A stretch of DNA of 64,000 nt from Phycomyces blakesleeanus NRRL 1555(-) (Eukaryota > Mucoromycota > Mucoromycetes > Mucorales > Phycomycetaceae), in the NCBI RefSeq assembly GCF_001638985.1, contig NW_017265154.1, forward strand, positions 682,001-746,000, in the 5' to 3' direction. Shown piece after piece: positions 12,120-24,240 of the stretch; position 1 is the stretch's first letter; every line of letters starts with the position of its first letter. A program made the position numbers and the translations under genes. The notes under the pieces are model-generated. The model was not told where the DNA came from. It saw only the letters and a list, made by a program, of their open reading frames with translations, and searched no databases.

Positions 12120-12688
12120 TCAGTTTGGGTTATGAGCCATGTACAAAAAGAGAACAAAAGAAGGGAAAATAATAATAATAATTAAAAATAAAATAAAATA
12201 AAATGATAATCACACAGACTTGCTCCCTTCTTCCCCCTTCTTTTTGATTCTTTTTTTTTTCTTTTGTTTTTGGTCTGTCTATTTTGTCGATAACCAAAAT
12301 TGACAATAAATGATATATATATACAGTATTGTAATATTTAATGAATCAAGATAAAAATCAATAGTAAAAAAAATATAATAAAATAAAATAAAAGAATAAG
12401 AAATTGGTGGACAGCAAATGATCTTTGGAATGCATTAGGGAGCTTTTTTTTTATTTATTTATTTGATTTATTTATTTGATTTATTAGGTGGAATGATTAC
12501 AGATGGCATGTCATGATTAGTTGATAATATTTGGTACGAACAATGAACGAATTAAAGGAAGGAAGGAAAGAAGGAAGGAAGGAACAAACAAGCAAACAAA
12601 AAAGAAAACAAACAAACAAAACAATAGAAAGAATTATATAAAAGAGATAATAAAAGTAATAATGGACAATAAAGGGATGATTTACATA
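12120..12688. other. Intergenic spacer between the F-box gene 3' end and the formin start
   Basis: This 569-bp AT-rich spacer lies between two minus-strand genes and should hold the formin promoter. On the coding strand, a pyrimidine/purine-skewed stretch (12225-12280) precedes the start. GGAA and CAAA microsatellites lie at 12556-12620. No ORF is supported. Confidence 0.5.
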
Positions 12689-14447
12689 TTAGTGTGGTTT
12701 TAATACAGGTAGAGGGAGTGCGATGGAGTCTGAGCTGGCAGCTTTCCATATCCACCAAGGACCTCCGTACTCTTCGTCGCCCCAACGGCCGCACAGACCC
12801 ATGGGCCAGACGAATCGACCAGAGTATTCCCAGGTTTCTTCTGATTCGACATAGGATTTCTCCCATGTTATCTGGCCGTCTTCGGAGTCGTCTATTAATC
12901 CTGAGACCGTAAAGGCTCCATTGCCGTCGATGCCTGTGCCTTCAAAGCGAGTCAGAGGACATGTTCGGAGGTGATTAGATGGAAAGCCAAGAGAGTCGGT
13001 TGTATTTTCGGAAGTTTTGCAATAAGGTGGTGAAGATAAATATAAAGATGATGATTCTAATAATGATGAAGATGATGATGAAGATGATGATGATAAATAT
13101 GATGAAGATAGTTGCTGTGGTGACGAATGGACGTGTGGATCAAGTGGGACAATGTGGAGAGATAATCGAATAGGACCATCGACCCAGTCTCCGGGCTGTG
13201 AGGAAATTGTGCTGGTGCTACTATTGTCGCTGTCATTGTCGCCTTCGTCTTGGAAAGAGTAGTAGCCGATCCACTCGCCTTCGATCCGATGTGCTTCGGT
13301 GACATAGTGACTTTGTGAACCAAAGCCTGTGGAGGCATACACGTTCTCAACCGAGCCGATTACCGGCCTGTCTTGCCAGCCACAGCGGGATTCAGAAAGA
13401 CTTGCTACAAAAAGATTTCGTTCATAGCGTCGAAGATACTCGACATCAAAGAGAGCAGACGAGAGCGGGAAGAGAGGAATTGGTACGCAGCCTGGGATGG
13501 ATTGGTAAGGTGTTGGATGATGAGCAAATATGGTGGCGAAGAAAAGGTGATAGGCTGAGGAAGAAGAATCTTGGGCCGGAGAAAATGTTGTAGCCATGTC
13601 TGTGGTCTGCATTACGTCTGTTTCTGGGTGATAGGCCATTCTAGTGAGGGATGGACAGACAATTTGACTCTGGCTATTTTGGGATGATCGGAGAGCGTCG
13701 GTAAGTTTGAAATCTGCATTGAATTTATCATGATTTTTAGATAATTTTTATGAGTAAAAATGTTATTATTATAAATATATATATATATATATATTGTGTG
13801 TATATGCAAGATTGTCAAAAAATAAAGTCAGTAAGGTTTTCTTACCGTAATTTACGAGTAATGATAGGATCGGTAATATGATTGCATGATTACTGCCATC
13901 ACTATGAGTAAAGGCATCCGCGGCAGCTACTGGAACATCGTAATAATGTAGTAGCCAGACATTTCGATCATCTAACAAATGACTAAACGTATCAGAATCA
14001 AATGTATGTGCGATTATTGTGAAGTATTTATTTACCATGCTCGGTCAGCATTTCCCAGATCACTTCCCAGTCCAGATATTGAAGGTTTGATGTCTGGCGG
14101 GTCTGAGCATAGGCCCTACAGCCATAGAGAGCCTTAAATCGCCGGTTCATGACCGCTTTCCAGTCTATGTATCGGTCGAGACGGCGGCGGTAAAGAGCTG
14201 CAGTATCGAAACGGACGTGGAAGGCACAGCGCCAGAGGGTTAGTAAGCGCCATGGGTCGTGGTGTATGAGATAATAGATTTCTCTGGACGTCTTTGATAG
14301 TTCGATCAGAGACGATGGATAATCTGTTTGTGAATCGACTGCAACGTAGGACATGATCTTAAGGATCAGTTCTTTTGGCAGTCTGAGCAAGCGTGATTCG
14401 GTTGGTGATGCTTGCTCGAGCCAAATCATATGTTGACGGTTCATCAA
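12689..14447 (-). CDS. F-box protein with a fungal C-terminal beta-rich domain, 520 aa
   Basis: Probably a substrate receptor of an SCF (Skp1-cullin-F-box) ubiquitin ligase. Three exons, 14447-14036, 13971-13846 and 13713-12689, join in frame through GTAAAT and GTAAGA donors. The F-box lies at about residues 20-65 (LLRLPKELILKIMSYV, then an L-x-x-L-S-K-T-S-R core). The C-terminal half has a W-x-G-Y strand, a Ser-rich insert near residue 360 encoded by an ATC/ATG repeat, then G-x-G-x-D-x-N-G-x-F, W-E-K-S-Y and WPMGLCGRWGDEEYGGPWW. That pattern recurs in F-box proteins of this kind, such as FBXO31-like proteins, and suggests a small barrel that binds substrate. Two adjacent ATGs open the frame at 14447 and 14444. 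The F-box is confident; the substrate is unknown. Confidence 0.82.
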
Positions 14448-16252
14448 GAAGTAAGAAAGCGAAAAGAGAAGAAGATAAAGGAATGAGGCTAAGCAAGGAG
14501 TTAAACAAGAAGAAGTAGTAGTAGGACGAGAACGACGACGAGAACGACGACAAGGACGAGGTAAAGGTAAAGGTAAAAGATAAAGGTAGAGGTAAAAGAG
14601 AGGGGGAGAGGAAAAGAAAAAAAAGAAAATAAATAAAAAATAAATAAATAAAAAATAATAAATAAATAAATAAAAATAATTATTATTAAAAGGGTCTAGA
14701 ATGCGGGCTGCCTATTTGAGTAAGACTCCACCAAGAGCTACCCGAATTGTATTCATCTTACCACCACCACCAAATCCATTCTGTCGGCACTCCTTTCTTT
14801 CTTTTTGGTCTTACAAACCCATGCATTCCCTTGCCCTTGCCTTTCTCTCTCTCTTTGTCTTACTCCTCTCCCCACTCAACCCCCCTTTTTTTTTACCTTT
14901 TTTTTCTTTTTCTTTTTTACTTTATTTGGCTTGACTACCAATCGCACCAATTCAAGACATAGAAATATGCTATGCTGTTTTATTTTAATTATTTTATTTT
15001 GGTATTTATTTATAACACAATACACAATACAAAATACAAAATACAAAATTTCACATACAAAATTCACATACAAAATACCAAAAATTGCCTTTATTGATTA
15101 GAGCCGGCAATCGCCATCAAAGTAGCCAAACACTGTACTTTATCCCTGAATTCCCTATACTGGACTTGGAGATTTCATTGTCCTCACCTCCTTTTTTATT
15201 CTTTTTTATTCTTTTTTATTTATTTATTTTTATTTATTTTTGTTCCTTTACCAGCCGTCGCTTTCTCCGCGACTCTCATCTTAAGAAGCAGTCCAGCACG
15301 CTAAAGTAGTGTCTTTTATCGCCGTTGATTTTATCTTTGGTCAGACCAAGACCAACACTAGCTTATGCATCAAGGAAAATTTATTTTTAATTTAATTTAT
15401 TTATTCTTCTTAGTAGATATATATATAAAAATTAAAGAATATATATATATCTTTAAATATGATTACCTTTTAACAACAACAGATGAAAGAAAGAAGTAGA
15501 AAAAGGATGTAAAATATGTGTATTTGTATGTGTATATATGTGTGTGTGTGTGTGTACACAAACTCTAATTAAAATTGTTGTCATGGTAACCATCCAAGAA
15601 GTAGGTTTTCTTTTTATTTATTTATTTGTTTCCTTGGAGATGGAATGTAAAAAAAATATAAAAAATAAATAAAAATAAAATAAAAAAGGAAAAAAAAAGA
15701 AAAAGAAAAATGGAAAGGAAAATATCAACCGCCAATGGTGTTGGTTGTGAAACCGATCTATCGGAATCGGCCATGACCTGATCAGTACTGAATGTTACAC
15801 AAAAAGGCAGTCGTTGCCATCTCACCCTGAATTCGTGTCACGCCAAAGATGTTTGAATTTATCTTTTTATTGCAACTGGTTAAAATCATCCCTCACACAC
15901 AAGTCACTTTTTGCCACACTCAAGGCATATTGCTATTCACCTTTTATATTTATATTTATATTTATATATATATATATATACATATTATACTTTTTTATTA
16001 TTAAAAAAAAATTAATTATTATTAATATTAATATCATGGTAATGGTGCTAGTAGTCGTTATATAATTATTATTTTTATAGACTAAAGTTCAAAAAGAGGG
16101 CACTATCATTACAAGCTATGGTATAGTGAGATGTAGTGTTGTTATATTTCTTCTATCTTTCTATCTATATACCTATCTTTCTTTTGGTAATGATTACTCT
16201 TATAAAATAAAATTGCCTGTGACAAACACAGAATATTTGCTCGGAAAAAAAG

Positions 16253-16284
16253 AAAGAAAAAAAGAAAGAAAGAAAGAAAGAAAG
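16253..16284. repeat. GAAA microsatellite
   Basis: Tandem AAAG/GAAA units, nearly perfect, in noncoding DNA. Confidence 0.8.
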
Positions 16285-16592
16285 AGGACATTGAATATTA
16301 TTTTTTTATTATTGTAGTTAGATGTAAATTATTTTTATACACAAATACAAGCACAAACACAAGCACAAGCACAAGCACAAGCGCAAACACAATCACTTCA
16401 ATTAAGCATTTCAGTTGATTTTTTGTTACATAGCTTGATACATGTATATGAAATCCAATAATAGTACTAATAATTTTAGTAAGTATAATGGTAGAAATGT
16501 TAAATAGGGCAAGACTTGATCCATGTGTATACAGTATTTGATGAGACCAATTACAGAGATGGTGACTATTAAATGAGCTCCAGTTATTCTGT

Positions 16593-16668
16593 ATTGAATT
16601 GAATTGAACTGAATTGAACTGAATTGAACTGAATTGAACTGAACTAAATTGAATTGAATTGAATTGTA
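16593..16668. repeat. (GAATT)n / (GAACT)n pentamer array
   Basis: Repeated TTGAA pentamers alternate GAATT and GAACT, with a two-pentamer higher-order period in the middle. GGTTA-like repeats follow at 16681-16710. Confidence 0.8.
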
Positions 16669-17968
16669 TCGGACTTGCTTGGGTTAGGTTAGGTTATGTT
16701 GGGTTGGGTCGGATTATATAATACAACCGATTATACTAAAGACTCTTTGGTGCATTTTGAAATCATGACTATAAGTTAAGATACTAGTAAGCAGCGTGTA
16801 AATAGATATGTGTATGTATATTTAAGCATATAAACTTATCATTCTATTAATATTCAGCATGTATATTTGTGTAGCTAATTTGTGTAAATGATGAGCCTTT
16901 ATATGCTTGTGCTTTTAATATATATTTTTTAAAAAAAAAAAAGAAAAGAAAGAAAGAAAATAAGAGCTTGAAAATAGTACCTAAAGATTAGTGTTTTTGT
17001 AAAATACGCTTCTTGGTTTCGGAATTCTTTAGACTATTCCTATTTATTTTTATATTTTGTAATTTTTTTTTTGCGGTATAACTGATATGCTCTATTTTTC
17101 GATTTGGTTTGACACAATTTTACTGCACTCCAGAAAGCAGAATAATACTCACCATTATGAACTCAAATAGTAAACATACGTTTTTTTCAGGGCACTTGTT
17201 TTCACAATGTTATCTTCATACATATATACATATACACATATATTTCTACACTTTAACTGGCCTTTACAGGGTTCAATGTAGTTTGTTCATGTTACACTCT
17301 ACTCTATATCTTGACCACTCTTATCTTATTTATTATATTCTGTTTTTTTTTTTAAAAAAAAAAGGCAGGTTCATCTAAATATTCTTTTAGCCATGATACT
17401 CTAAAGACTTTTAGTATCTTTATCGTTAAAGAAAAAAAAAGCTTCCAATTAAATGGCAATCATCCAGGGCTATTAAAGAGGACAAGTATATAAAGTTCAT
17501 TACATAAAATCTTTTCACTTGTCCAAATATACAAAAAGAAAAACAGTAACAGTAACAGAAAACAAAAAGAAAATATCCAATATTTTTTAAGCGTGTGTAT
17601 TTAACATATATGACAACTAAGAGAATGAAGAAAAGAAGAAAGAAATACAAGTACAATAAGACAGTAGGATTTTGACGTAAAGCTAAATATATATATATAT
17701 ATATACTAATTGGCTTGTCAGTATAAAAGGTTCCGTATTTACAACCAATGATACTTTGTGCCTATAACCATTTATTCGGGCGGTTGCCATATGGCAAATA
17801 ATAAAGGAGATCCCAACAATGAATAATATGTGTAGATTAAGCATCTAAAATTATATACATATACCATCATTTCTTCTTTCATGTACACAAAAAAGGAGAT
17901 TTATTGATTTATTCATTGATTCATTGATTCATTGATTTGTTCATTTGTTCATTTTAAAATAGCTACAT

Positions 17969-19588
17969 TTACAGCTGTTTCGATCCCTTTGACTTGGCAG
18001 TCGATTGCTCTAGTTCACACGTGGTGAGCGCTCTCTCAAGTGAGCCAAAAAGGAGATCCGACTGGACAGACACCGCGTCGTACACCACCCAATAGACAGC
18101 CAGTCCATCTCTTTGTAAACCAGCCCAATCCAATTCCTCGACTAATCGCCTCATTTGCTCCATTGCTTTGGCCACCAAAGGAGCTTGTGATCCCATCCAC
18201 TCACACACACTCCAGAAGCACCTTGAAAGTATCTCAGTCGCAGAATACACCACCGGCCCAACATTCTCAATCATCCTCCGACAGCCACTAACCGCCCACT
18301 TGTTCAACCACCCAAGTCGTTCAACTATCCAGTCCTGGGAAACAGCAAGAGCACAAATCTTGTGGCACAGCTCCAGGAGTGGTCGTGTGTGTGGATAAAT
18401 ACGGACCCACACTGGATACACCTGATTCTCAAACACACCAATCGCCACGTATCTCAATCGCTGGTGTGCCTTTGACAGACGGGGCAGCAGGTGTTGCACG
18501 AATAGAATGACTGTAGGAACCACCACCGTATTTATCAGGCACCCGACCCAGATGTTGATGTCCTTGACCATGTCCAGAAGATCAAGTACAGCCCAGACGA
18601 GATTGGAAAACAGAGCCTGTCGAAAACGCAGTATCCTGGTGCGGAACCCATCCGACTCCAATACTCTCGCGATCCGCTCTACGGTATAGACAGCCAGTAC
18701 ACCACTGATGGTCAGCACGGGTAAGATTACTTGTTTGTGTAATTTGTCCAACACCGGCTGGAAGTTTGCAGAAGACCACGCCACACCCGATCGAATTGCG
18801 TCGATAATCTTGCCGGCCAGCCAGCTCGAACGGACGGTATCGAACACCAGAGACAACCCCCCATAGATCGAACGTATGTCTTCCCAAAGTGAGATGGCGC
18901 CAGAATAACACACTCTGTAGACCAATACCAATATCCTGTGTGTTCGATAACAGAACGACTCCAGCGGTCTCCAGATCTTCAGAAACAGAGCTTGCCAGTC
19001 GTGCATGTTCACAATAGCCGTGTATGTGTGGCAAGCGGCCGTCCAGCCTACATTAATAGCTGCGCATATCGAACAAAACCATCCAAACCCTCGCTCAACT
19101 CCTGTCACTACTGCCGGTAAAACTGCTTTGTTGATGTAGTCTATACACTCGCGGCACCAAACAAGTCCACGGTCATTCCACCACCGCTCAAGCTGGCCAA
19201 GTCTTGAAGGAATTGACTCAGTCACGGTCTCGAATAGCCAATTGTCGATACGTGGTCCGGCCTGTTCGCACAACCACAATATCCAATATACTCCCAGTCG
19301 TAGCACATCCAACAGTGCACGGCCCACGATGTACAACGCTGCAAAGGGTGAGACTAAGATGTAGTGGATCAAGGATAGATTAATTTCTTGTGGAGTTTTT
19401 TTTGATGATTGAGATTGAGATTCATTCGGAATTGTGTCTTGATTGCTGTCTTGAATTGCATTGTTCATCCTTCGTTGTCGCCATTGTGGATAATCTTTAG
19501 CGAGCCAGAATAGGAAGGCTGTGATTGAAACTACCAGAAACGTCTTTTTTGAACATAGAATAGAAACCAGAAAACTTGTATTTGACAT
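17969..19588 (-). CDS. Unrecognised intronless Trp-rich membrane-associated protein, 539 aa
   Basis: One uninterrupted frame runs from the ATG at 19588 to the TAA at 17969. It is much more GC-rich than the flanks and has balanced codon use, so it is a real gene. The N-terminus has a signal-anchor-like helix (residues 6-31), then a polar Ser/Gln linker (40-68). The remainder is a chain of hydrophobic or amphipathic helices rich in Trp, Arg, Val and Cys. A Val-x-Pro-Val-type motif recurs (about residues 156-161, 287-291, 355-360, 390-394, 443-447), hinting at degenerate internal repeats. The Lys/Ser-rich tail may face the cytosol. I recognise no domain. It could be an organelle-surface or lipid-droplet-type protein with membrane-embedded amphipathic helices, but that is inference. 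It has no introns while almost every neighbour has several. Confidence 0.8.
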   Translation of the reverse strand: MSNTSFLVSILCSKKTFLVVSITAFLFWLAKDYPQWRQRRMNNAIQDSNQDTIPNESQSQSSKKTPQEINLSLIHYILVSPFAALYIVGRALLDVLRLGVYWILWLCEQAGPRIDNWLFETVTESIPSRLGQLERWWNDRGLVWCRECIDYINKAVLPAVVTGVERGFGWFCSICAAINVGWTAACHTYTAIVNMHDWQALFLKIWRPLESFCYRTHRILVLVYRVCYSGAISLWEDIRSIYGGLSLVFDTVRSSWLAGKIIDAIRSGVAWSSANFQPVLDKLHKQVILPVLTISGVLAVYTVERIARVLESDGFRTRILRFRQALFSNLVWAVLDLLDMVKDINIWVGCLINTVVVPTVILFVQHLLPRLSKAHQRLRYVAIGVFENQVYPVWVRIYPHTRPLLELCHKICALAVSQDWIVERLGWLNKWAVSGCRRMIENVGPVVYSATEILSRCFWSVCEWMGSQAPLVAKAMEQMRRLVEELDWAGLQRDGLAVYWVVYDAVSVQSDLLFGSLERALTTCELEQSTAKSKGSKQL

Positions 19589-20342
19589 GAGTATACAAAT
19601 ATTTAAATATATACAAGTGTGCTTGTGTATGTATGTATGTGTGTCTTTTTTTTTTGTGAGCGAATAATTTTTATGTGTTTTATTATTTCTTTAATATGTA
19701 TGTTCGTATATTTATTAAGCGTACCAATAGAAGAAGAAGAATAAAATCTAAGAGAAACTAAGCATGCACATAATGATTGTTAATAATACATGCCAAGATA
19801 AATGAATATGTCATTATATATAAATAAGCACACACAAAATATGGCTTAGTGGGTGACTTTGTACCAAATATTCCTTGACTTCTTACTTTTTATTTGATTC
19901 TGTTTGGTCTATGTAAATTTATGAGTGGTGTGTTATCAAATACACACTGGGTCATTCTATACGTACATGAACACATATACAAATTCAAAGTCTTGGGCTG
20001 TATGTTAAATACCAAGGTTTTCTTAACCTTTCTTTGCCTATTAATTTTATTTATTTATGTATTAATTTAGTGTCCAGATTCTTTTCGTTCTTTTTTTTTT
20101 ATTAGTCAAAATATATATATATGCACACACTACGCATGCAATCAAAAATGTAAAATAGCCTAGCCAAAGTAATCAAGTGAGTTCAAGCCAAAAATGAACT
20201 TTACAAGAGCTACCTTTTTATTGATTTATTTGTCGTTCTTTGCAAGGTTACATACAGCTATTCCATCGAATTTAAACATAAGCAGTTACAAGCTCCCCTT
20301 ATTCACCAAAGATATTAACCAAAACAATATTACTACTACTAA
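19589..20342. other. Intergenic region upstream of the Trp-rich gene
   Basis: AT-rich, with TA and GTAT microsatellites (19605-19640, 20110-20125). It presumably contains the promoter of the minus-strand gene starting at 19588. No other gene seen. Confidence 0.5.
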
Positions 20343-20558
20343 GGGGCTTCTCAAGCACCCGCCAAGGTCCTAAATGTTTGCGGTGATTTCCATATACGGA
20401 TTGGCGAGAGATTCTTAAATTAGTAACCTTCGCCAAAAGTCGAATCCAAAGTTTTGGCGAATCGCCAACAAATTTGGCTAAATTAGGAAATCTTCGCTAA
20501 TACTTATTTGGATTTCAACGCCAACTTTTAGGTCTTTGGCGAGTGTTTGAGAAGGCCC
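20343..20558. mobile_element. 216-bp MITE with TAA target-site duplications (PIF/Harbinger-like)
   Basis: The left end, GGGGCTTCTCAAGCACCCGC, and the inverted right end, GGGCCTTCTCAAACACTCGC, form imperfect terminal inverted repeats that extend about 48 bp inward. Both ends are flanked by TAA (20340-20342 and 20559-20561), the target duplication typical of PIF/Harbinger transposons. The interior has further GGCGAA/TTCGCC inverted motifs and no ORF, so the unit can fold into a long hairpin. It lies in gene-free DNA. Classification rests on target duplication and the GGG terminus only. Confidence 0.8.
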
Positions 20559-23500
20559 TAACAATATTAATAATACTAATGGTATGTGCACTAGTGCTAT
20601 TGCTATTACTTATAAGTAGTGCCATAATATTTACTGACCTATAGCTTAACTTGACCAATAACCCCTTTGACTAAACAAGTCTCCTATTGATTAGCTTAAT
20701 GCCGTATACAAAATATCATTTATATATATATATATATAATAGAAAAAGGTACTATCTTTAAAGACCAACACAAGTGACTCCGTTTACCTCCCCTCTGTAC
20801 TATTACTCTCTCCTTTTATTATTATTATTATTATATCTTTATGTAGGTAGATGTGTATTCAGTCAGTCTATTTATCTACTATCTTCCAAAAGCTTAGTTA
20901 CTAGATTTAACAAATTCACACACACACATATATATATATATATGTGTCTATATATGTGTACCTTTAGCTTACAATAGAATATGGTAAAGGTAAAGAGAAT
21001 TACATTTGTTATTGCTGTATTTATTAAATAAATAATGGTAATATTGCAACAAATGAACAAGAGCAGAAATTACATTGTTGTGGTCGTTATTGATATGCTT
21101 GATATGCTTGATATTAAAGAGTTTAGGTTTAGCTTCTTTACTATTCCACATCTGGTCAAGTCTAGTGGATTTATCCTAGAGCAAAAGGTAAAGATGTCTT
21201 GAGGGCAGAGTAAGACTGCGATATATTTGTAGACGAATACTCATACTTGTGATCATAATAAGATCTGGAGGTCCTGAATATTTCTTTTCTTTTTGGCTAT
21301 TTCTTTTCATTAGTGTAACCTTTTATTCTATTTTTCTCGTCTTCTTCCTCCTCCTCCTCTTATAGGTTACACACATTCAAGGCACCGGGTTTAACTATAT
21401 AGATTAACTTCTTTCTTTTATATATTTATAATTATTTATTAATATCCTTATATGTTTATGCTAGAAAGAAAAAGGCTACTGCAATTTTGTTTTTTTTTCT
21501 TGCTTTCTTAAGAAGATGTGTACCTCATTTACACACAAAACATGTACTATTCTCTTCCTTCCTTACTTCTATTCCGCGGTATTTCGGAATAGTATTAATA
21601 CAGCCTGGCTTTCCTCCTCTTTTACCTTTTCTTCGAAATTAAATATAAAACTAACCTTTCGATTTTATACATTAAATTAATAGTATTAGTAGGAGGAAGA
21701 GGAAGAGGAAGAGAAATAGGAAGACGAGGAAAAGACATTTTTTACTTGTTGTACAACATAGAGCACACCATGCTGTGCACCAAAAAAATAAATAAAAATA
21801 AACTATTTTCCATGGGCGTAAATACAAAGCCAACCTCTATTGGTGGTGTATATATTAAGTATATAAAGATAGTGAATTTTATAGAAACAAAATCTAAACT
21901 TTTATAAACCTCTTTTTTTTTTAAGAGAATGGCTCTCATGCATATTCTGACAAGCTATGATGTAACTTTTATTTATTCATTTGTTTATTTTCTGTAACAT
22001 TTGTATTGTTACTGCGGTTAAAAAGCCAAAATAATCCCCCGTTGAGTTAAACTAATGCAGTGCAACATTCCATCATTGTTACCCTTCTTCTTCTTTTTCT
22101 TCTTACACCTATTCATACTCATATTCAGCTAATTGTTTTTTTTTAAAAATCTATAATATAAAGTCTTTCTAATAATATTAGAAAATAAGATCCTTTAAGT
22201 ATTTGTTCAATTACCAACCTAACAGAAGAAAGGCTGCGATATAACCAGGCCTTGTTTTAACTTTGAGCTGAATTAAAGTGAAAATGATAATTACCAAATC
22301 CTGCTTAAAAATGTAAATATTGGGACAAAGAAGATTAGACTGTGTGTAGATGTGCATGAGTGGGAGCACTTATATATCTCGGGTTTCTAAAAGGCACTTT
22401 AGATCAATTTGACAAATATTTACAAGCTTCTGTTTACTCTTAAAAAGAAATTTATCAATGTCTCATTAGAAGCAATGGTTATATTCAAACATTATATCCA
22501 CTTTGACAAGGTTAATATATCGTTACTTTCTCACAGAAAAACATCTCTATTTTGAGCATACATTATTTACTTTCTTTTTACAGAAGCTTCTCTTGGAGCT
22601 CAGTCGCTTATATCAAGTTTTTTTTTTAAAAAAAAGAGCTAAGTCAGTCTCCTAGTTGAAAGCTGTCAAAGTTAAAACATGGCGGTTTGATTTTATATTT
22701 TGGCTTTATGAATCCAACAATATACTATTTCTGAAAATCATCAGCATAAAAAAAAAAGATCAATTTAGCAGAGAAATGTATAGAAAATAAACTGATTTTC
22801 TAAGCTATCTTTACACAGAATTGATTTTTGTTGGTAGAGACACATATCAGACTTTCTATAGTTGAGGCACAATATGGACCAAAAAGCTGAACTGAAGGGG
22901 GGAGGGGGTTGTTTGGCATTCTCTACCTTGGGATTGGTTAATATATGCTGAAGAGCAGACTTTGCGGGATAAAGTATCATGGCTGCTTTAAGGTTTTTCA
23001 TTTAAGCGAAAAGAGACTGAGGATAGATGAGCTTGGTAATCTAACCAAAGTGTGAAAGAAAAAGTTGGTGATGTTATTAATCTGGGTTGAAGTCCAGGAG
23101 ATGGCCTTTTCGGCACTAAAAACATTCGGCTCTTAATATCCAAAGTATTTTTGTACAAAGCTTACTAGGCTTTGCCGGCTTAAGCTCGACTCTTGTTTTT
23201 TTTGTCGTCTTTAAATGGATGTGTACTGATAATATATTCTGTCTGGTCGTAGTATAGTACTTGGGCATACATAATAACAGGACTCTCCTTCCAGAACCAA
23301 CAAACTCATAAAATATATGAGTTATATCATGCTACTATGGTGAGAAATCACAGACATAAACAATCTCACGACAAACACGAATTTAGTAATATACTATTAA
23401 ATCCAGTTTTCTCCACCATGACAATACTGTCCTATGTAACCCATATTCTGATAATAGATAATATTAATAGTAATAGTAACATAATCTATCCAGCATTACC

Positions 23501-24240
23501 AGCTATACATAAGATATGTGATATACACACCACAATTGAGTGAAATGCAGACTCCACAACCAAACACTGGCTTCTTTTTGCTAATATACCTGGCAAGTTA
23601 GCACTCTCTGGAACTGTTACACATCAGGCACACATACACTGCATACTTATATAGCTTAAACCAACCATTACAGAGCAGGGATTTGAATAATAATAGATAT
23701 AAACAATAGTATTTGATTCTCTCTAACAGATAACAATTTTACAGTATCTATTTTTTCTTTTATTGAGATACTACCCCAAAATCAATTCCGAATACCTCAC
23801 CCATTACACTTCCTAATAAAAGGATAAAATCCGATTTCTTCAGTAATATTCGTTTCCTAATTACTTTAATTTTATTTGTATATAAATGATTTTTGTATAT
23901 AGATCTCTTACAAAAAAAAGATTGGGGATGCATGTTATTTTCTGTACCATCATCTCTAAACATCTTATGGCAAACACTCATTTCCTTGAAAAATCATCTT
24001 GATACTTTCAACTAACGGTATAACCTCATTTAAATGGAACTCAACCCGGAATTCAAAATTCCACCTATTTTATTGTGATGAGATCCAGATAATATACATA
24101 TATCCATTTTCCTTTTTTTCCTTTTACATAAGGCTTATAATCATTATCAAACATATATAGATTTATTTCCTAGTGTCTATTGAGTCCATTATATGTCTGC
24201 TTATACAAATAAAAGAAGAAAACTTTTTCTCGTGTCCTTG
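20559..24240. other. 3.7-kb AT-rich intergenic region
   Basis: No gene supported. It contains TA/CA microsatellites (20715-20740, 20920-20945), poly-T runs, and a short G-rich block at 22897-22910. ORFs at 20774, 20872, 21742, 22765, 23337 and 23760 have no motif or splice context. Confidence 0.5.

Larger units (their letters stand above)
14448..17968. other. 3.5-kb AT-rich intergenic region with microsatellites
   Basis: No gene supported. The part just right of 14447 is A/G-rich on the plus strand (14460-14600), so pyrimidine-rich on the F-box coding strand, as expected of a promoter or leader. The rest holds TA, GAAA, (GAATT) and CAAGCA repeats and poly-T runs. ORFs at 14701-15309, 15814-16317 and 17109-17378 are low-complexity Phe/Leu/Tyr/Ile-rich translations of AT-rich DNA. 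Confidence 0.55.

Noticed and set aside
18040..19120. Several ORFs overlapping the Trp-rich gene on both strands
   Set aside because: They are shorter shadows in a GC-rich coding region with no motifs of their own.
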